DNA of 8,304 nucleotides from an uncultured Odoribacter sp. (GTDB lineage: Bacteria > Bacteroidota > Bacteroidia > Bacteroidales > Marinifilaceae). The notes beneath the pieces were generated by a model, which saw nothing but the letters and a program-made list of their open reading frames with translations, was not told the origin of the DNA and made no database searches. Where the stretch lies: contig CAJKZL010000119.1 of NCBI GenBank assembly GCA_905204385.1, forward strand, positions 1 through 8,304, read 5' to 3'. Shown piece by piece: positions 1-7,447 of this stretch (the first letter of the stretch is position 1; each line of letters starts with the position of its first letter). A program made the position numbers and the translations under genes.

Positions 1-2
1 AA

Positions 3-119
3 CGAGTCGCTATTTACGGCAGCGGAGCAGATACGAACCGCGACAAGGAAATGGTGATCAATTGTTTTAACAATAGCGATGTATATGCGGTATTGATTGT
101 GTTTCCCCGGTATGATTAA
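3..119 (+). CDS. C-terminal fragment of an unidentified protein (5' end outside window)
   Basis: The reading frame is open from the left edge and ends at TAA 117-119. It encodes 38 residues, beginning RVAIYGSGADTNRD and ending VLIVFPRYD. The other two forward frames stop at about base 57 and base 70, so this is the longest forward frame at the edge. It ends 26 bases before the next start, as expected for the preceding operon member. The alternating hydrophobic pattern in the last 12 residues (YAVLIVF) suggests a closing beta strand, as in many secreted beta-sandwich proteins. I do not recognise the family. Given the downstream lipoproteins, another exported protein is likely, but that is inference. 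Confidence 0.6.
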   Translation, partial: RVAIYGSGADTNRDKEMVINCFNNSDVYAVLIVFPRYD

Positions 120-145
120 ATCAGAAAGATAAATATTTCAGAAAT

Positions 146-2752
146 ATGAAAGTGAAAATATTCAATGCGAAAATATTGCTTTACGCTTGTCTGGGCCTGG
201 TGATGGGATTTTTCCTGGGGGCATGCTCGGACGACGATGTGGAGCAGGTCGGTTCGGGATATGGTTACGTACAATTTAAACTTTTTAAAAGCGGTTCGTA
301 CGATAAAATAACCCGGGCGGGAGTCAATGAGCTGGATTATTTAAAGGAAGCTCAGAAAATGAAAATTGTCCTGACCAAAAAGGACGATGGTACGGAAATT
401 GTTCAGACCGTCAGCCTGAATGCCATGGGCAGCGACTCGGAATTGGGGCTGAGGAGTGAAAAACTCCGGTTGATGACCGGCGATTATACGATCGTAGGGT
501 TTTATCTGTACAAAGTCGTGGATCAGGACCTTGCCCCGGTGCTTTCCGGTGAACCTGCGGAACCTACTGTGGTTGTGGTGGACGACGGGGGATTGACGGT
601 GCAGGATATTGTCGTTAAAGTCGTGGAAAGGGGAAGTGTGAAATTTACCCTGACCAAAGAAATGGTGCAACAGACAAAAACTGCAAGCGACGCGGATAAT
701 TTTCTGTTTACGGATATCCATTATGCCACCCTCTATGTAGAGGATCAGTTTTCGCAGCAAAGGACGACTTTTACCGATATTCCCTTCGAGTATACGGAGG
801 AATTGACCGAAAGCGGAAAGGTCAAGGGCATTGCCGAAAGCGATTCCCTGCTGTATCTGAAAGCTGGGAAGTATAAGATCGTTTCCTATACCCTGAAGGA
901 TAAGAGTAAAAAATCCCTGAGCGGCGACGTGGCCGAAGCTCTTTTTGAAGTGGCCGACAACCGGACCACCGAGGCCGAATTGCCGGTTAAGCTGTATGCT
1001 TCTGCCGGAAGGATTCAGGACTATCTGGTGTTGCGCGAAATATGGGAGGCCCTGGACGGTCCCCGTTGGAGCTATTCCGGTGAGACTTATGCCAAAGGCG
1101 TCAACTGGGATTTTGACAAGGAACTGGACATGTGGGGCGATCAGCCCGGCGTGGAACTCGATGCCAAGGGCAGGGTGACGGTGTTGAGCCTGGGAGCTTT
1201 CGGGCCAAAAGGCGATTTGCCGGCTGCTTTGGGGAGGCTTACCGAACTGAAGGTCCTCTCTTTGGGTACGCACAATGATATGCTGGGCGAAAACCTGATC
1301 GAACAATGGGGCGCCGATATGACTCCGGCTCAGAAGCAGAGCTGTCGCGACGATTATTACAACAAATTTGTCAAAAAAGACATCCGTTCCGAAGCTTCCG
1401 AACTTTTACAAATGGCCTTTGAACATCAGGGAAATCCGGTGGAACCTACCCCGCAGATTTTCCGGCAATGGATCGACAAAAAGGATGTGTCCGCCGGAAA
1501 CCGCACCAACGGCATCAGGGGCATTCCCAAGGAAATCGGCAATCTGATGAAATTGCAGCAATTGTATATCGCGAACGGTGCCTTTTCGGACTTTGAGGCA
1601 GGGACGGATCTTTCCGCGCTGGAAAATCTTACGGACATCGAATTTTATAATTGTCCGGATATGAGAAAGTTGCCGGAAGCCTTGTTTACAGCCCCGAATA
1701 TCGAGTTGTTGAATTTGGCGGTGAATCCCCAAATCGGGTCTGCTGATTTTGAAGAAGGATTGGTGAAATTGGCCACGGGGGCTTCCATGAAAAAACTCCA
1801 GATCCTTTACCTCGGGTTTAATAAAATAACGAAAATCCCCGATGAATTTAAGAATCTGGAAAAATTGGGGAAATTGGAGTGTACTTACAATCAGGTGAAA
1901 ACCATTCCTGCTTTCGGAAAGAAAATCAATTTCGTGCAATTGAATTTCGACTACAACCAGATCGAAGAAGTGCCGGTGGATGAAGAAGGATATTTCTGCG
2001 GCTATGAAGATGTGGAAACCATATCCTTCACCAACAATAAGATCAAAGTATTCCCGAATATTTTCGATGCTCAGTCGGTATACGTAATGGCATCCGTCAA
2101 TTTCTCCAACAATGAGATCAGCGAATTTCAGGGCGGAGCGGATTTCAGGGGTGTAAATGCAGGCACGCTGTCGCTGGCAGGAAACAAGCTGAAGACTTTC
2201 CCGAAAATATTGTTTGAGAAAAATTCGCGGATCACGGCTTTATTGCTGAGCGGCAACGGTATGGAAGAATTTCCGGATGGTTCGCTGAAGGGTGAATATA
2301 CCTGGTATTTGCAGACCCTCGATTTGACAAACAATAAGCTGTCCAAATTGCCGAAAGAGCTGGATGCTACTACGACGCCTTATCTGTACGGCATCGATAT
2401 GAGTTACAACCGCTTCAGCTCCTTCCCGACCTCTCCTCTGAACGTGGATCACCTGACCGCTTTCGGACTGAGTTATCAACGCAATGCCAACGGCGACCGG
2501 ATTATGCGCGAATGGCCGACGGGGATCAGTAAGTGTCCCAGTCTGCGTTACCTGCTGCTGGGGGGGAACGATCTGAGAAAGATCGACGATACGATATCGC
2601 CGAACATCAACATTTTTGAGATCAAGGACAATCCGAATATCGTCATCGATGTGTCGGCCGTATGTGCTTATATCAAAGCCGGATATTATATGCTGATCTA
2701 TGATCCGTCGCAGGATATCCGGGGTTGCGATGCTTTGAACCTGGATAAATAA
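146..2752 (+). CDS. Surface lipoprotein: tandem DUF4458-like domains plus leucine-rich repeats
   Basis: This is an 868-aa predicted lipoprotein. The signal peptide (KVK, then a hydrophobic core at 9-24) ends in lipobox LGAC with Cys27, followed by SDDD, the pattern of Bacteroidetes surface-export signals. Residues ~40-160 and ~162-284 look like two copies of one beta-sandwich domain. Both start G-x-V-x-F-x-L and contain a G-x-Y-x-I-V segment, matching the DUF4458 region found before LRRs in Bacteroidales. Residues ~290-345 form the usual LRR entry motif (RIQDYLVLREIWEALDGPRW, then GRVTVLSL). About 17 LRRs follow to ~850, of the form LxxLxLxxNxLxxLP, for example LQTLDLTNNKLSKLPKEL. They are interrupted at ~377-455 by a mostly helical insertion. 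No catalytic motif is visible. LRRs imply protein or ligand binding, so recognition or adhesion at the cell surface is the likely role. The next gene starts 9 bases later. No clear Shine-Dalgarno precedes the ATG; the leader is A/T-rich, which is normal in this phylum. Confidence 0.93.
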   Translation: MKVKIFNAKILLYACLGLVMGFFLGACSDDDVEQVGSGYGYVQFKLFKSGSYDKITRAGVNELDYLKEAQKMKIVLTKKDDGTEIVQTVSLNAMGSDSELGLRSEKLRLMTGDYTIVGFYLYKVVDQDLAPVLSGEPAEPTVVVVDDGGLTVQDIVVKVVERGSVKFTLTKEMVQQTKTASDADNFLFTDIHYATLYVEDQFSQQRTTFTDIPFEYTEELTESGKVKGIAESDSLLYLKAGKYKIVSYTLKDKSKKSLSGDVAEALFEVADNRTTEAELPVKLYASAGRIQDYLVLREIWEALDGPRWSYSGETYAKGVNWDFDKELDMWGDQPGVELDAKGRVTVLSLGAFGPKGDLPAALGRLTELKVLSLGTHNDMLGENLIEQWGADMTPAQKQSCRDDYYNKFVKKDIRSEASELLQMAFEHQGNPVEPTPQIFRQWIDKKDVSAGNRTNGIRGIPKEIGNLMKLQQLYIANGAFSDFEAGTDLSALENLTDIEFYNCPDMRKLPEALFTAPNIELLNLAVNPQIGSADFEEGLVKLATGASMKKLQILYLGFNKITKIPDEFKNLEKLGKLECTYNQVKTIPAFGKKINFVQLNFDYNQIEEVPVDEEGYFCGYEDVETISFTNNKIKVFPNIFDAQSVYVMASVNFSNNEISEFQGGADFRGVNAGTLSLAGNKLKTFPKILFEKNSRITALLLSGNGMEEFPDGSLKGEYTWYLQTLDLTNNKLSKLPKELDATTTPYLYGIDMSYNRFSSFPTSPLNVDHLTAFGLSYQRNANGDRIMREWPTGISKCPSLRYLLLGGNDLRKIDDTISPNINIFEIKDNPNIVIDVSAVCAYIKAGYYMLIYDPSQDIRGCDALNLDK

Positions 2753-2761
2753 ACACGGATT

Positions 2762-4465
2762 ATGAATAAGAAAATACATATGAACATTCTGTTGAAAATA
2801 GCAATCGGCTTATTTGCCGGTTTAAGTTTGCTGACGGCCTGTGACGACTCGGACGACGAATTGGTGACCGGATTGACTCTTGGCGCAAAAGAATTTACGC
2901 TTGGAGCTGAAGGAGGTACGGAGAGAGTGAGCGTGACCGCCGGAGGTAAATGGGTTGTGAAGGTGGACCAGCCCTGGGTCAAAGTGATGCCTGCCAACGG
3001 CGTGGGCAGCGTAGAGTGCGAGGTGGTGGTCGATACCACCTTGTCGAATCAGGTGCGCCATGCAGTGGTGACCTTTATCCACGAAGGACAGAGCGGTGAG
3101 CAACTGGAAGTACACCAGACCGGTTACGGCAAGATGATCGGCTTGAGCGAAAAGGAAATGGAAATCGAGAATATGGGCGAGTACGATCACCGTTATTTCG
3201 ATATTTCCGTTACTACGAATGTGCCCTTCAAGGTGGACATTCCCCAGGAAGCCAAAGCCTGGCTACATCTCGAAAAGAACAACACTACTCCCTCGGTCAA
3301 CCTGGATTTCGGTGCCCGTCCCCGCACTACGAAAGTGCGTTTTGAGTGGGATATGAATACCGACCCTCAGACCCGGGAGGCCTTGGTGGCTTTTGTGCCG
3401 CTGAATGCCGGGGATACGCTCGAACAGGAAGCGGCCCTGCTGGTGAAACAGGAGGCTGCTCCGGAAATCAACGACGACCGGGCCGGGGATTCCACCGCGC
3501 TGATCATTATTGCCGCCAAGTTCAGGTGCGGCTCGTGGAATACCAGCGAGAAGCTGGATTATTGGGCCGGAGTGACGTTGTGGGAAAAGACGGACGAAGG
3601 AGTGACTACGGAGATGATCGGCCGTGTCCGCTCGGCAGAATTCCGCTTGTTGAATACTAAGGAAGGCCTGCCTGTGGAACTCGCTAAGCTGAGATATCTG
3701 GAGACCCTCACTGTTTCCGGTAATACCAACACTTCGCTATTGCCTGACAATTTTAGCATGGGAACAGCCCTGGCAGGTTTGAAACATTTGAAAAACCTGA
3801 CTGTGGAGGCTTATGGACTGACGTCGGTCAATCCGGCGACCGAGTTGAAGGAACCGCGGCTCGTCCTTGAATATCTGGATTTGGGAAGCAATAACTTTAA
3901 CACTCTGCCTTCCACTCTCACTAAGAATAACTTCCCGAAACTCAAAGCCCTGCACTTGAGGGCCAATCGTAGGTACGGTTCGTTGACCGACATGAAAAAC
4001 GGCTGGCGTGATAATGCGGGAATGAAGATCGATGCTTCAGGTTATGCCTTTAAAACTTTGCTGAAGTGGGAAAATCTGGAAGAACTTTATCTTTCGTATA
4101 ACTATATTTACGGACAATTACCGGACATGAAGAGTGAATGGGATGTGAAACCGTATACGGACGAACAGATCGCTACCAACGACACCTTGAACAGTGCGGC
4201 GGACAAAGGATTTCTGAAAACGGTTCCCCGGGTATTGCCCAATGTGAAACATTTTGCCATCAACCTGAATTTCCTGACCGGCGAATTACCCGATTGGTTG
4301 TTATATCATCCGCGTTTGGCACTGTTCGATCCCTTTACCTTGGTTTTCACTCAGGAAAACGGTTACGACCCCGACGGGAAAGTGCCTGCATTTACTAATG
4401 TTCCCGCTAGCCTGGATTATTTCTATACGTTCTATCCGGCTGCAAAGCCTACAAAAAATGAATAG
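2762..4465 (+). CDS. Surface lipoprotein: two BACON domains plus leucine-rich repeats
   Basis: This is a 567-aa predicted lipoprotein. The lipobox is LTAC with Cys27, followed by DDSDDE, an acidic surface-export signal. Residues ~34-120 match a BACON domain: FTLGAEGGTERVSVTAGGKW, then PWVKVMPANGVG, then a closing strand ending EVHQTG. Residues ~123-230 form a more divergent second copy ending in LLVKQEA. BACON domains in Bacteroidetes are thought to bind carbohydrate or mucin, or to act as spacers. From ~243 an LRR entry segment (DSTALIIIAAKFRCGSW, then GRVRSAEFRL) leads into about eight irregular LRRs, for example LVLEYLDLGSNNFNTLPSTL and PNVKHFAINLNFLTGELPDW. Longer inserts lie around 405-425 and 455-490. 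It shares the LRR theme of the upstream gene but has different N-terminal domains. An in-frame ATG at 2780 would remove six residues and keep the signal peptide. The stop lies 2 bases before the protease start, so the two are probably translationally coupled. Confidence 0.92.
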   Translation: MNKKIHMNILLKIAIGLFAGLSLLTACDDSDDELVTGLTLGAKEFTLGAEGGTERVSVTAGGKWVVKVDQPWVKVMPANGVGSVECEVVVDTTLSNQVRHAVVTFIHEGQSGEQLEVHQTGYGKMIGLSEKEMEIENMGEYDHRYFDISVTTNVPFKVDIPQEAKAWLHLEKNNTTPSVNLDFGARPRTTKVRFEWDMNTDPQTREALVAFVPLNAGDTLEQEAALLVKQEAAPEINDDRAGDSTALIIIAAKFRCGSWNTSEKLDYWAGVTLWEKTDEGVTTEMIGRVRSAEFRLLNTKEGLPVELAKLRYLETLTVSGNTNTSLLPDNFSMGTALAGLKHLKNLTVEAYGLTSVNPATELKEPRLVLEYLDLGSNNFNTLPSTLTKNNFPKLKALHLRANRRYGSLTDMKNGWRDNAGMKIDASGYAFKTLLKWENLEELYLSYNYIYGQLPDMKSEWDVKPYTDEQIATNDTLNSAADKGFLKTVPRVLPNVKHFAINLNFLTGELPDWLLYHPRLALFDPFTLVFTQENGYDPDGKVPAFTNVPASLDYFYTFYPAAKPTKNE

Positions 4466-4467
4466 TT

Positions 4468-6507
4468 ATGAAGAAGAGACTTTTGATGATATTGGCTGCC
4501 CTGGCAGTATTGTGCGCTGCATGTTCCGATGAGGAAACCCCGCTTCCCGGCGGGGGGGCGGCGCCTGTGATCGATGTGCCCGAGGGGGCGAATCCCGGCG
4601 AAATGCTGGTGAAATTCAAGCCTGAGGCTGCCCCTTTGCTGAACCGGCTGACTACCCGGGCCGGAGGAAGTGTTCTGACCCGCTCCGGCATCCCCGATAT
4701 GGACGCCGTACTCGAACGGATAGGGACGTACAAGTTGGAACGCGTTTTTCCGGTGGATGCAAGAACGGAACAACGGTCGGCCGAAGCGGGACTCACGCTT
4801 TGGTATGTGATCCATTTTGACGGACAAACCGATCTGGCCCAGGTGGCGCGGGATCTGGCGCAAGTGGCCGATGTGGCTAAGGTGCAATATAACCGTCCCA
4901 TACAGCGGGCTTATGATCCGTCCCGGAAACCGGCCATACTCGCCGGGGGTAAAAACCGGATGGTGCGGGCTTCCGCCCTCGCGGCCGGGAATGCTCCTTT
5001 CAACGATCCGGGGCTGGCATTGCAATGGAGCTATATCAACGACGGTTCGGCCCTCCAGCCAGGGGAACTGAACGAACGCGGGGAAGAGATTGTCGCCGCC
5101 GTATCGGGAGTGGATGTGAACTGTCTGGAAGCCTGGAAGCGTTGTACGGGGGATCCCTCGATTATCGTAGCTGTGCTGGACGAAGGTGTGATGTGGAGCC
5201 ATCCCGACCTGAAGGACAATATGTGGGTCAATGAAGCCGAGACTTATGCTTCAAAAGAAGATGCCGACGGCAATGGCTATGCCGGCGACCGCTATGGCTA
5301 TAACTTTGTTTCCGATATGGGTTTCATTTCGTTCGACGGTTCTACCGACACCGGACACGGCACTCACGTTGCCGGAACGATTGCCGCTGTGAACGGAAAC
5401 GGGGTCGGCGTTTGCGGTATTGCCGGAGGCGACGGCACGCCCAACAGCGGGGTGAAAATCATGTCGTGCCAGATTTTTTCCGGCGATTACGGGTCGAATT
5501 TTTACCAGGAGGCCCGCGCGATTAAATACGCTGCCGACAATGGAGCCGTGATCCTGCAATGCAGTTGGGGAGATGACTCCGGCCTTTCCAGTCCGTTGAC
5601 GAATGTGCCGGGATATACCACCGACGAGGAGTGGATCAAAGCCTGTCCACTCGAAAAAGAAGCTTTGGATTATTTTATCCATAATGCGGGTTCGGCCAAT
5701 GGGGTGATCGACGGAGGCATTGTAATTTTTGCCGGAGGAAACGAAAATTCCGCTATGGCCAGTTATCCTTCCGCTTATCCCGACTATATTTCTGTATCGG
5801 CGGCGGCAGCCGACGGCACCCCGGCTTCCTATACCAATTACGGCCCCGGCATACAGATCGCTGCACCGGGAGGCGATAGCTTCTACCACAAAACAGATAA
5901 AGGAATCATCTATTCGACGATACCTCCCCTCGAAGGTGAATTGTACGGTTATATGGAGGGGACTTCCATGGCTTGTCCGCATGTTTCGGGTGTAGTGGCG
6001 CTGGGATTATCCCATGCGGCTAAACTGCACCGCCATTTCAGGGCCGACGAGTTCCGCGAACTGATATTGCAGTCGGTGAATCCGGTGGAACCCTATTTCC
6101 CGGATACGAAAGTATATTACGATAAATATTCGCTGTACGGATCGATATCGCCTGTTTTAATGGAACTTTCCTCCTACCGGGGCAAGATGGGATCGGGCTT
6201 GATCGATGCCGATAAATTGCTGGACGCCATCGAGGCCAACGGAGTGGAAATGACGGTTCCCAATCTTTACGTAGCAGTAAACGGCATGGCGAAAATCAAT
6301 TATTCGAAATATTTTAAGAACGGAGAGCAGATGACTTTTGCCTGTACGGTGGAAGATGGGGCTGTGGCTGCGATGTCGACGGAAGACCGGGTTAATTTTA
6401 TCCTGAAAGGTCTGAAGGAAGGTTCGACGAAAGCAGTGGTTACGGCCAGCGACGGTTCGGAAAAGGAATTTTATATCACTGTCCGTAAAAACAATGGCTG
6501 GCTTTAA
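4468..6507 (+). CDS. S8 (subtilisin-family) serine protease lipoprotein with prodomain and C-terminal Ig-like domain
   Basis: This is a 679-aa predicted lipoprotein endopeptidase. The signal peptide ends CAAC (Cys19) followed by SDEE, so it is probably surface anchored. Residues ~44-155 resemble a subtilase prodomain (inhibitor and folding chaperone): PGEMLVKFKPEA, then a strand-helix-strand pattern ending VAKVQYNRPI. The S8 catalytic domain spans ~185-575. The triad is Asp238 (VAVLDEGVMWSHPDL), His297 (GHGTHVAGT) and Ser500 (GTSMACPHVSG). The oxyanion-hole Asn425 lies in FAGGNENS. All are intact, so activity is expected. DEG replaces the commoner DTG or DSG. An insertion of ~35 residues lies at ~375-410. 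Residues ~595-675 form a beta-rich Ig or cadherin-like domain (NLYVAVNGMAKINYSKYF, then AVVTASDGS). A run of seven G residues at 4552-4558 lies in the linker just after the lipobox. It starts 2 bases after the BACON/LRR gene. The substrate is unknown. Confidence 0.95.
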   Translation: MKKRLLMILAALAVLCAACSDEETPLPGGGAAPVIDVPEGANPGEMLVKFKPEAAPLLNRLTTRAGGSVLTRSGIPDMDAVLERIGTYKLERVFPVDARTEQRSAEAGLTLWYVIHFDGQTDLAQVARDLAQVADVAKVQYNRPIQRAYDPSRKPAILAGGKNRMVRASALAAGNAPFNDPGLALQWSYINDGSALQPGELNERGEEIVAAVSGVDVNCLEAWKRCTGDPSIIVAVLDEGVMWSHPDLKDNMWVNEAETYASKEDADGNGYAGDRYGYNFVSDMGFISFDGSTDTGHGTHVAGTIAAVNGNGVGVCGIAGGDGTPNSGVKIMSCQIFSGDYGSNFYQEARAIKYAADNGAVILQCSWGDDSGLSSPLTNVPGYTTDEEWIKACPLEKEALDYFIHNAGSANGVIDGGIVIFAGGNENSAMASYPSAYPDYISVSAAAADGTPASYTNYGPGIQIAAPGGDSFYHKTDKGIIYSTIPPLEGELYGYMEGTSMACPHVSGVVALGLSHAAKLHRHFRADEFRELILQSVNPVEPYFPDTKVYYDKYSLYGSISPVLMELSSYRGKMGSGLIDADKLLDAIEANGVEMTVPNLYVAVNGMAKINYSKYFKNGEQMTFACTVEDGAVAAMSTEDRVNFILKGLKEGSTKAVVTASDGSEKEFYITVRKNNGWL

Positions 6508-6519
6508 ACAAGATAAGGA

Positions 6520-7335
6520 ATGGGTGTTCGGTTTCGGATAGGGATAGTTTTGGCTTTAGCTCCTGCGCTCCTTTGGGCGCAGGAGGCAAAACGCGGAGTG
6601 GGGGGACTCGATTCCCTGCTCGATCCGCCTTTGCTGGCAGGAAAGCAGATCCTTCGATTCGATATCCCGGAACAGCAGTTGGGCGATTTGTCCGAAGACG
6701 ATGCTCCTGTTACCTACCGGTTCGATTTCCGGAATGTAAGCGAGGAACCCGTGGTTTTGACCCGGGTGGTTGTATCCTGCGGTTGTACGGAGGCGAGCCT
6801 GGATAAGAGGATCGTGGAGCCGGGAGAACGAGGGACGGTGACGCTGGTTTTTAACCCTTCGCAACAGGCGGGGAGCGTCTATAAAACGGCTTTTGTATAT
6901 ACGGCATTGTCCGACAGGCGGCCAGCGGCCAAGCTTGCTTTGCTGGGGAAAGTACGGCCGCCGGCCGATCGTTGGGTGGATTATCCCTATCCCTTGGGCG
7001 AATCCCTACGGATGCGACAATCTGCGGTACGCTTTCGAAACCTGATGCGCACGGAGAAACGTACGGAGCGGGTGGTATGCGTCAATAGCGGGGAGAAGCC
7101 CTTGAAGCTATCGGCTCTGCTCTGTCCGCCCTATGCCACCTTCCGCACGGAGCCCGAAGTCATCGCTCCGGGCGAAGAAGCCGACCTGGTGGTAACGGTG
7201 GAAGGTGCGCTTTTACCCGATTCCGGAAACGGCGGGATGAGTTTTACCATTGTCGTCGATGGATTGCCGGGAAGGCCTTCGGACCGCACTTTGCAGGTGA
7301 ATGTGTTTACAATAGAAACGCCAGCCGGATCCTGA
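6520..7335 (+). CDS. Secreted DUF1573-family protein with two Ig-like domains
   Basis: This is a 271-aa protein with a Sec signal peptide (VRFR, then a hydrophobic core, likely cut near LLWAQ at ~20-22). There is no lipobox, so it should be periplasmic or secreted rather than lipidated. Residues ~45-145 match DUF1573: a strand YRFDFRNVSEEPVVLTRV, then the diagnostic SCGCT (Cys87, Cys89), then PGERGTVTLVFNP. Residues ~150-265 repeat the same plan (VVCVNSGEKPLKLSALLCPPY, then IAPGEEADLVVTV) but have no CGC motif, so this looks like a duplicated domain that lost the cysteine pair. DUF1573 proteins are common in Bacteroidetes and their function is unknown. An accessory or folding role for the neighbouring exported proteins is only a guess. 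It starts 12 bases after the protease stop. The purine run AAGGA touches the ATG, too close to act as a normal Shine-Dalgarno. It is probably the last gene of the operon. Confidence 0.88.
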   Translation: MGVRFRIGIVLALAPALLWAQEAKRGVGGLDSLLDPPLLAGKQILRFDIPEQQLGDLSEDDAPVTYRFDFRNVSEEPVVLTRVVVSCGCTEASLDKRIVEPGERGTVTLVFNPSQQAGSVYKTAFVYTALSDRRPAAKLALLGKVRPPADRWVDYPYPLGESLRMRQSAVRFRNLMRTEKRTERVVCVNSGEKPLKLSALLCPPYATFRTEPEVIAPGEEADLVVTVEGALLPDSGNGGMSFTIVVDGLPGRPSDRTLQVNVFTIETPAGS

Positions 7336-7343
7336 GGAATCGG

Positions 7344-7365
7344 TAAGTCTATGGACTTATTTTTT
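7344..7365 (+). terminator. Rho-independent terminator of the LRR/protease operon
   Basis: A perfect 6-bp stem, TAAGTC (7344-7349) with GACTTA (7354-7359), closes a TATG loop and runs directly into six T residues (7360-7365). G-U pairs could add two more steps at the base. It lies 8 bases after the DUF1573 stop codon. The stem has few G-C pairs, so termination may be partial. Confidence 0.6.
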
Positions 7366-7384
7366 GTCGGTGCTTTGTTTTATG

Positions 7385-7418
7385 TTGTAAAACTAAGCGT
7401 CGTTTGTAGTTGATTTTG
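7385..7418 (+). promoter_or_regulatory. Possible Bacteroidetes-type promoter for the lipocalin-like gene
   Basis: TGATTTTG at 7411-7418 matches five of the six fixed positions of the Bacteroides -7 box (TAnnTTTG). A TTG at 7385-7387 lies 23 bases upstream and could serve as the -33 element. Transcription would start near 7425, leaving a leader of about 20 bases before the ATG at 7448. The position between the terminator and the next gene is right. The match is imperfect, and A/T-rich DNA gives such matches by chance. Confidence 0.3.
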
Positions 7419-7437
7419 ATAGATAACTTATTTAATT

Positions 7438-7443
7438 GGAGAG
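7438..7443 (+). promoter_or_regulatory. Ribosome binding site that fixes the start at 7448
   Basis: GGAGAG lies 4 bases before ATG 7448. It favours this ATG over an in-frame TTG at 7436, which would overlap the site itself and add only four residues (MERI) ahead of the signal peptide. Confidence 0.6.
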
Positions 7444-7447
7444 AATT

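Noticed and set aside
341..1306. 321-aa open frame on the minus strand inside the first LRR gene
   Set aside because: It lies antisense to a well-supported coding frame and its translation has no recognisable domain pattern. It is a by-product of codon use on the + strand.
4432..5202. 256-aa minus-strand open frame over the start of the protease
   Set aside because: It is antisense to the signal peptide and prodomain of the S8 gene, with no signal, domain or start context of its own.
5251..5982. 243-aa minus-strand open frame inside the protease catalytic domain
   Set aside because: The + strand frame here carries the His, Asn and Ser catalytic motifs. The antisense translation shows no family features.
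7436..7447. TTG start giving a longer lipocalin-like protein
   Set aside because: It overlaps the ribosome binding site and adds residues ahead of an already complete signal peptide. ATG 7448 is better.
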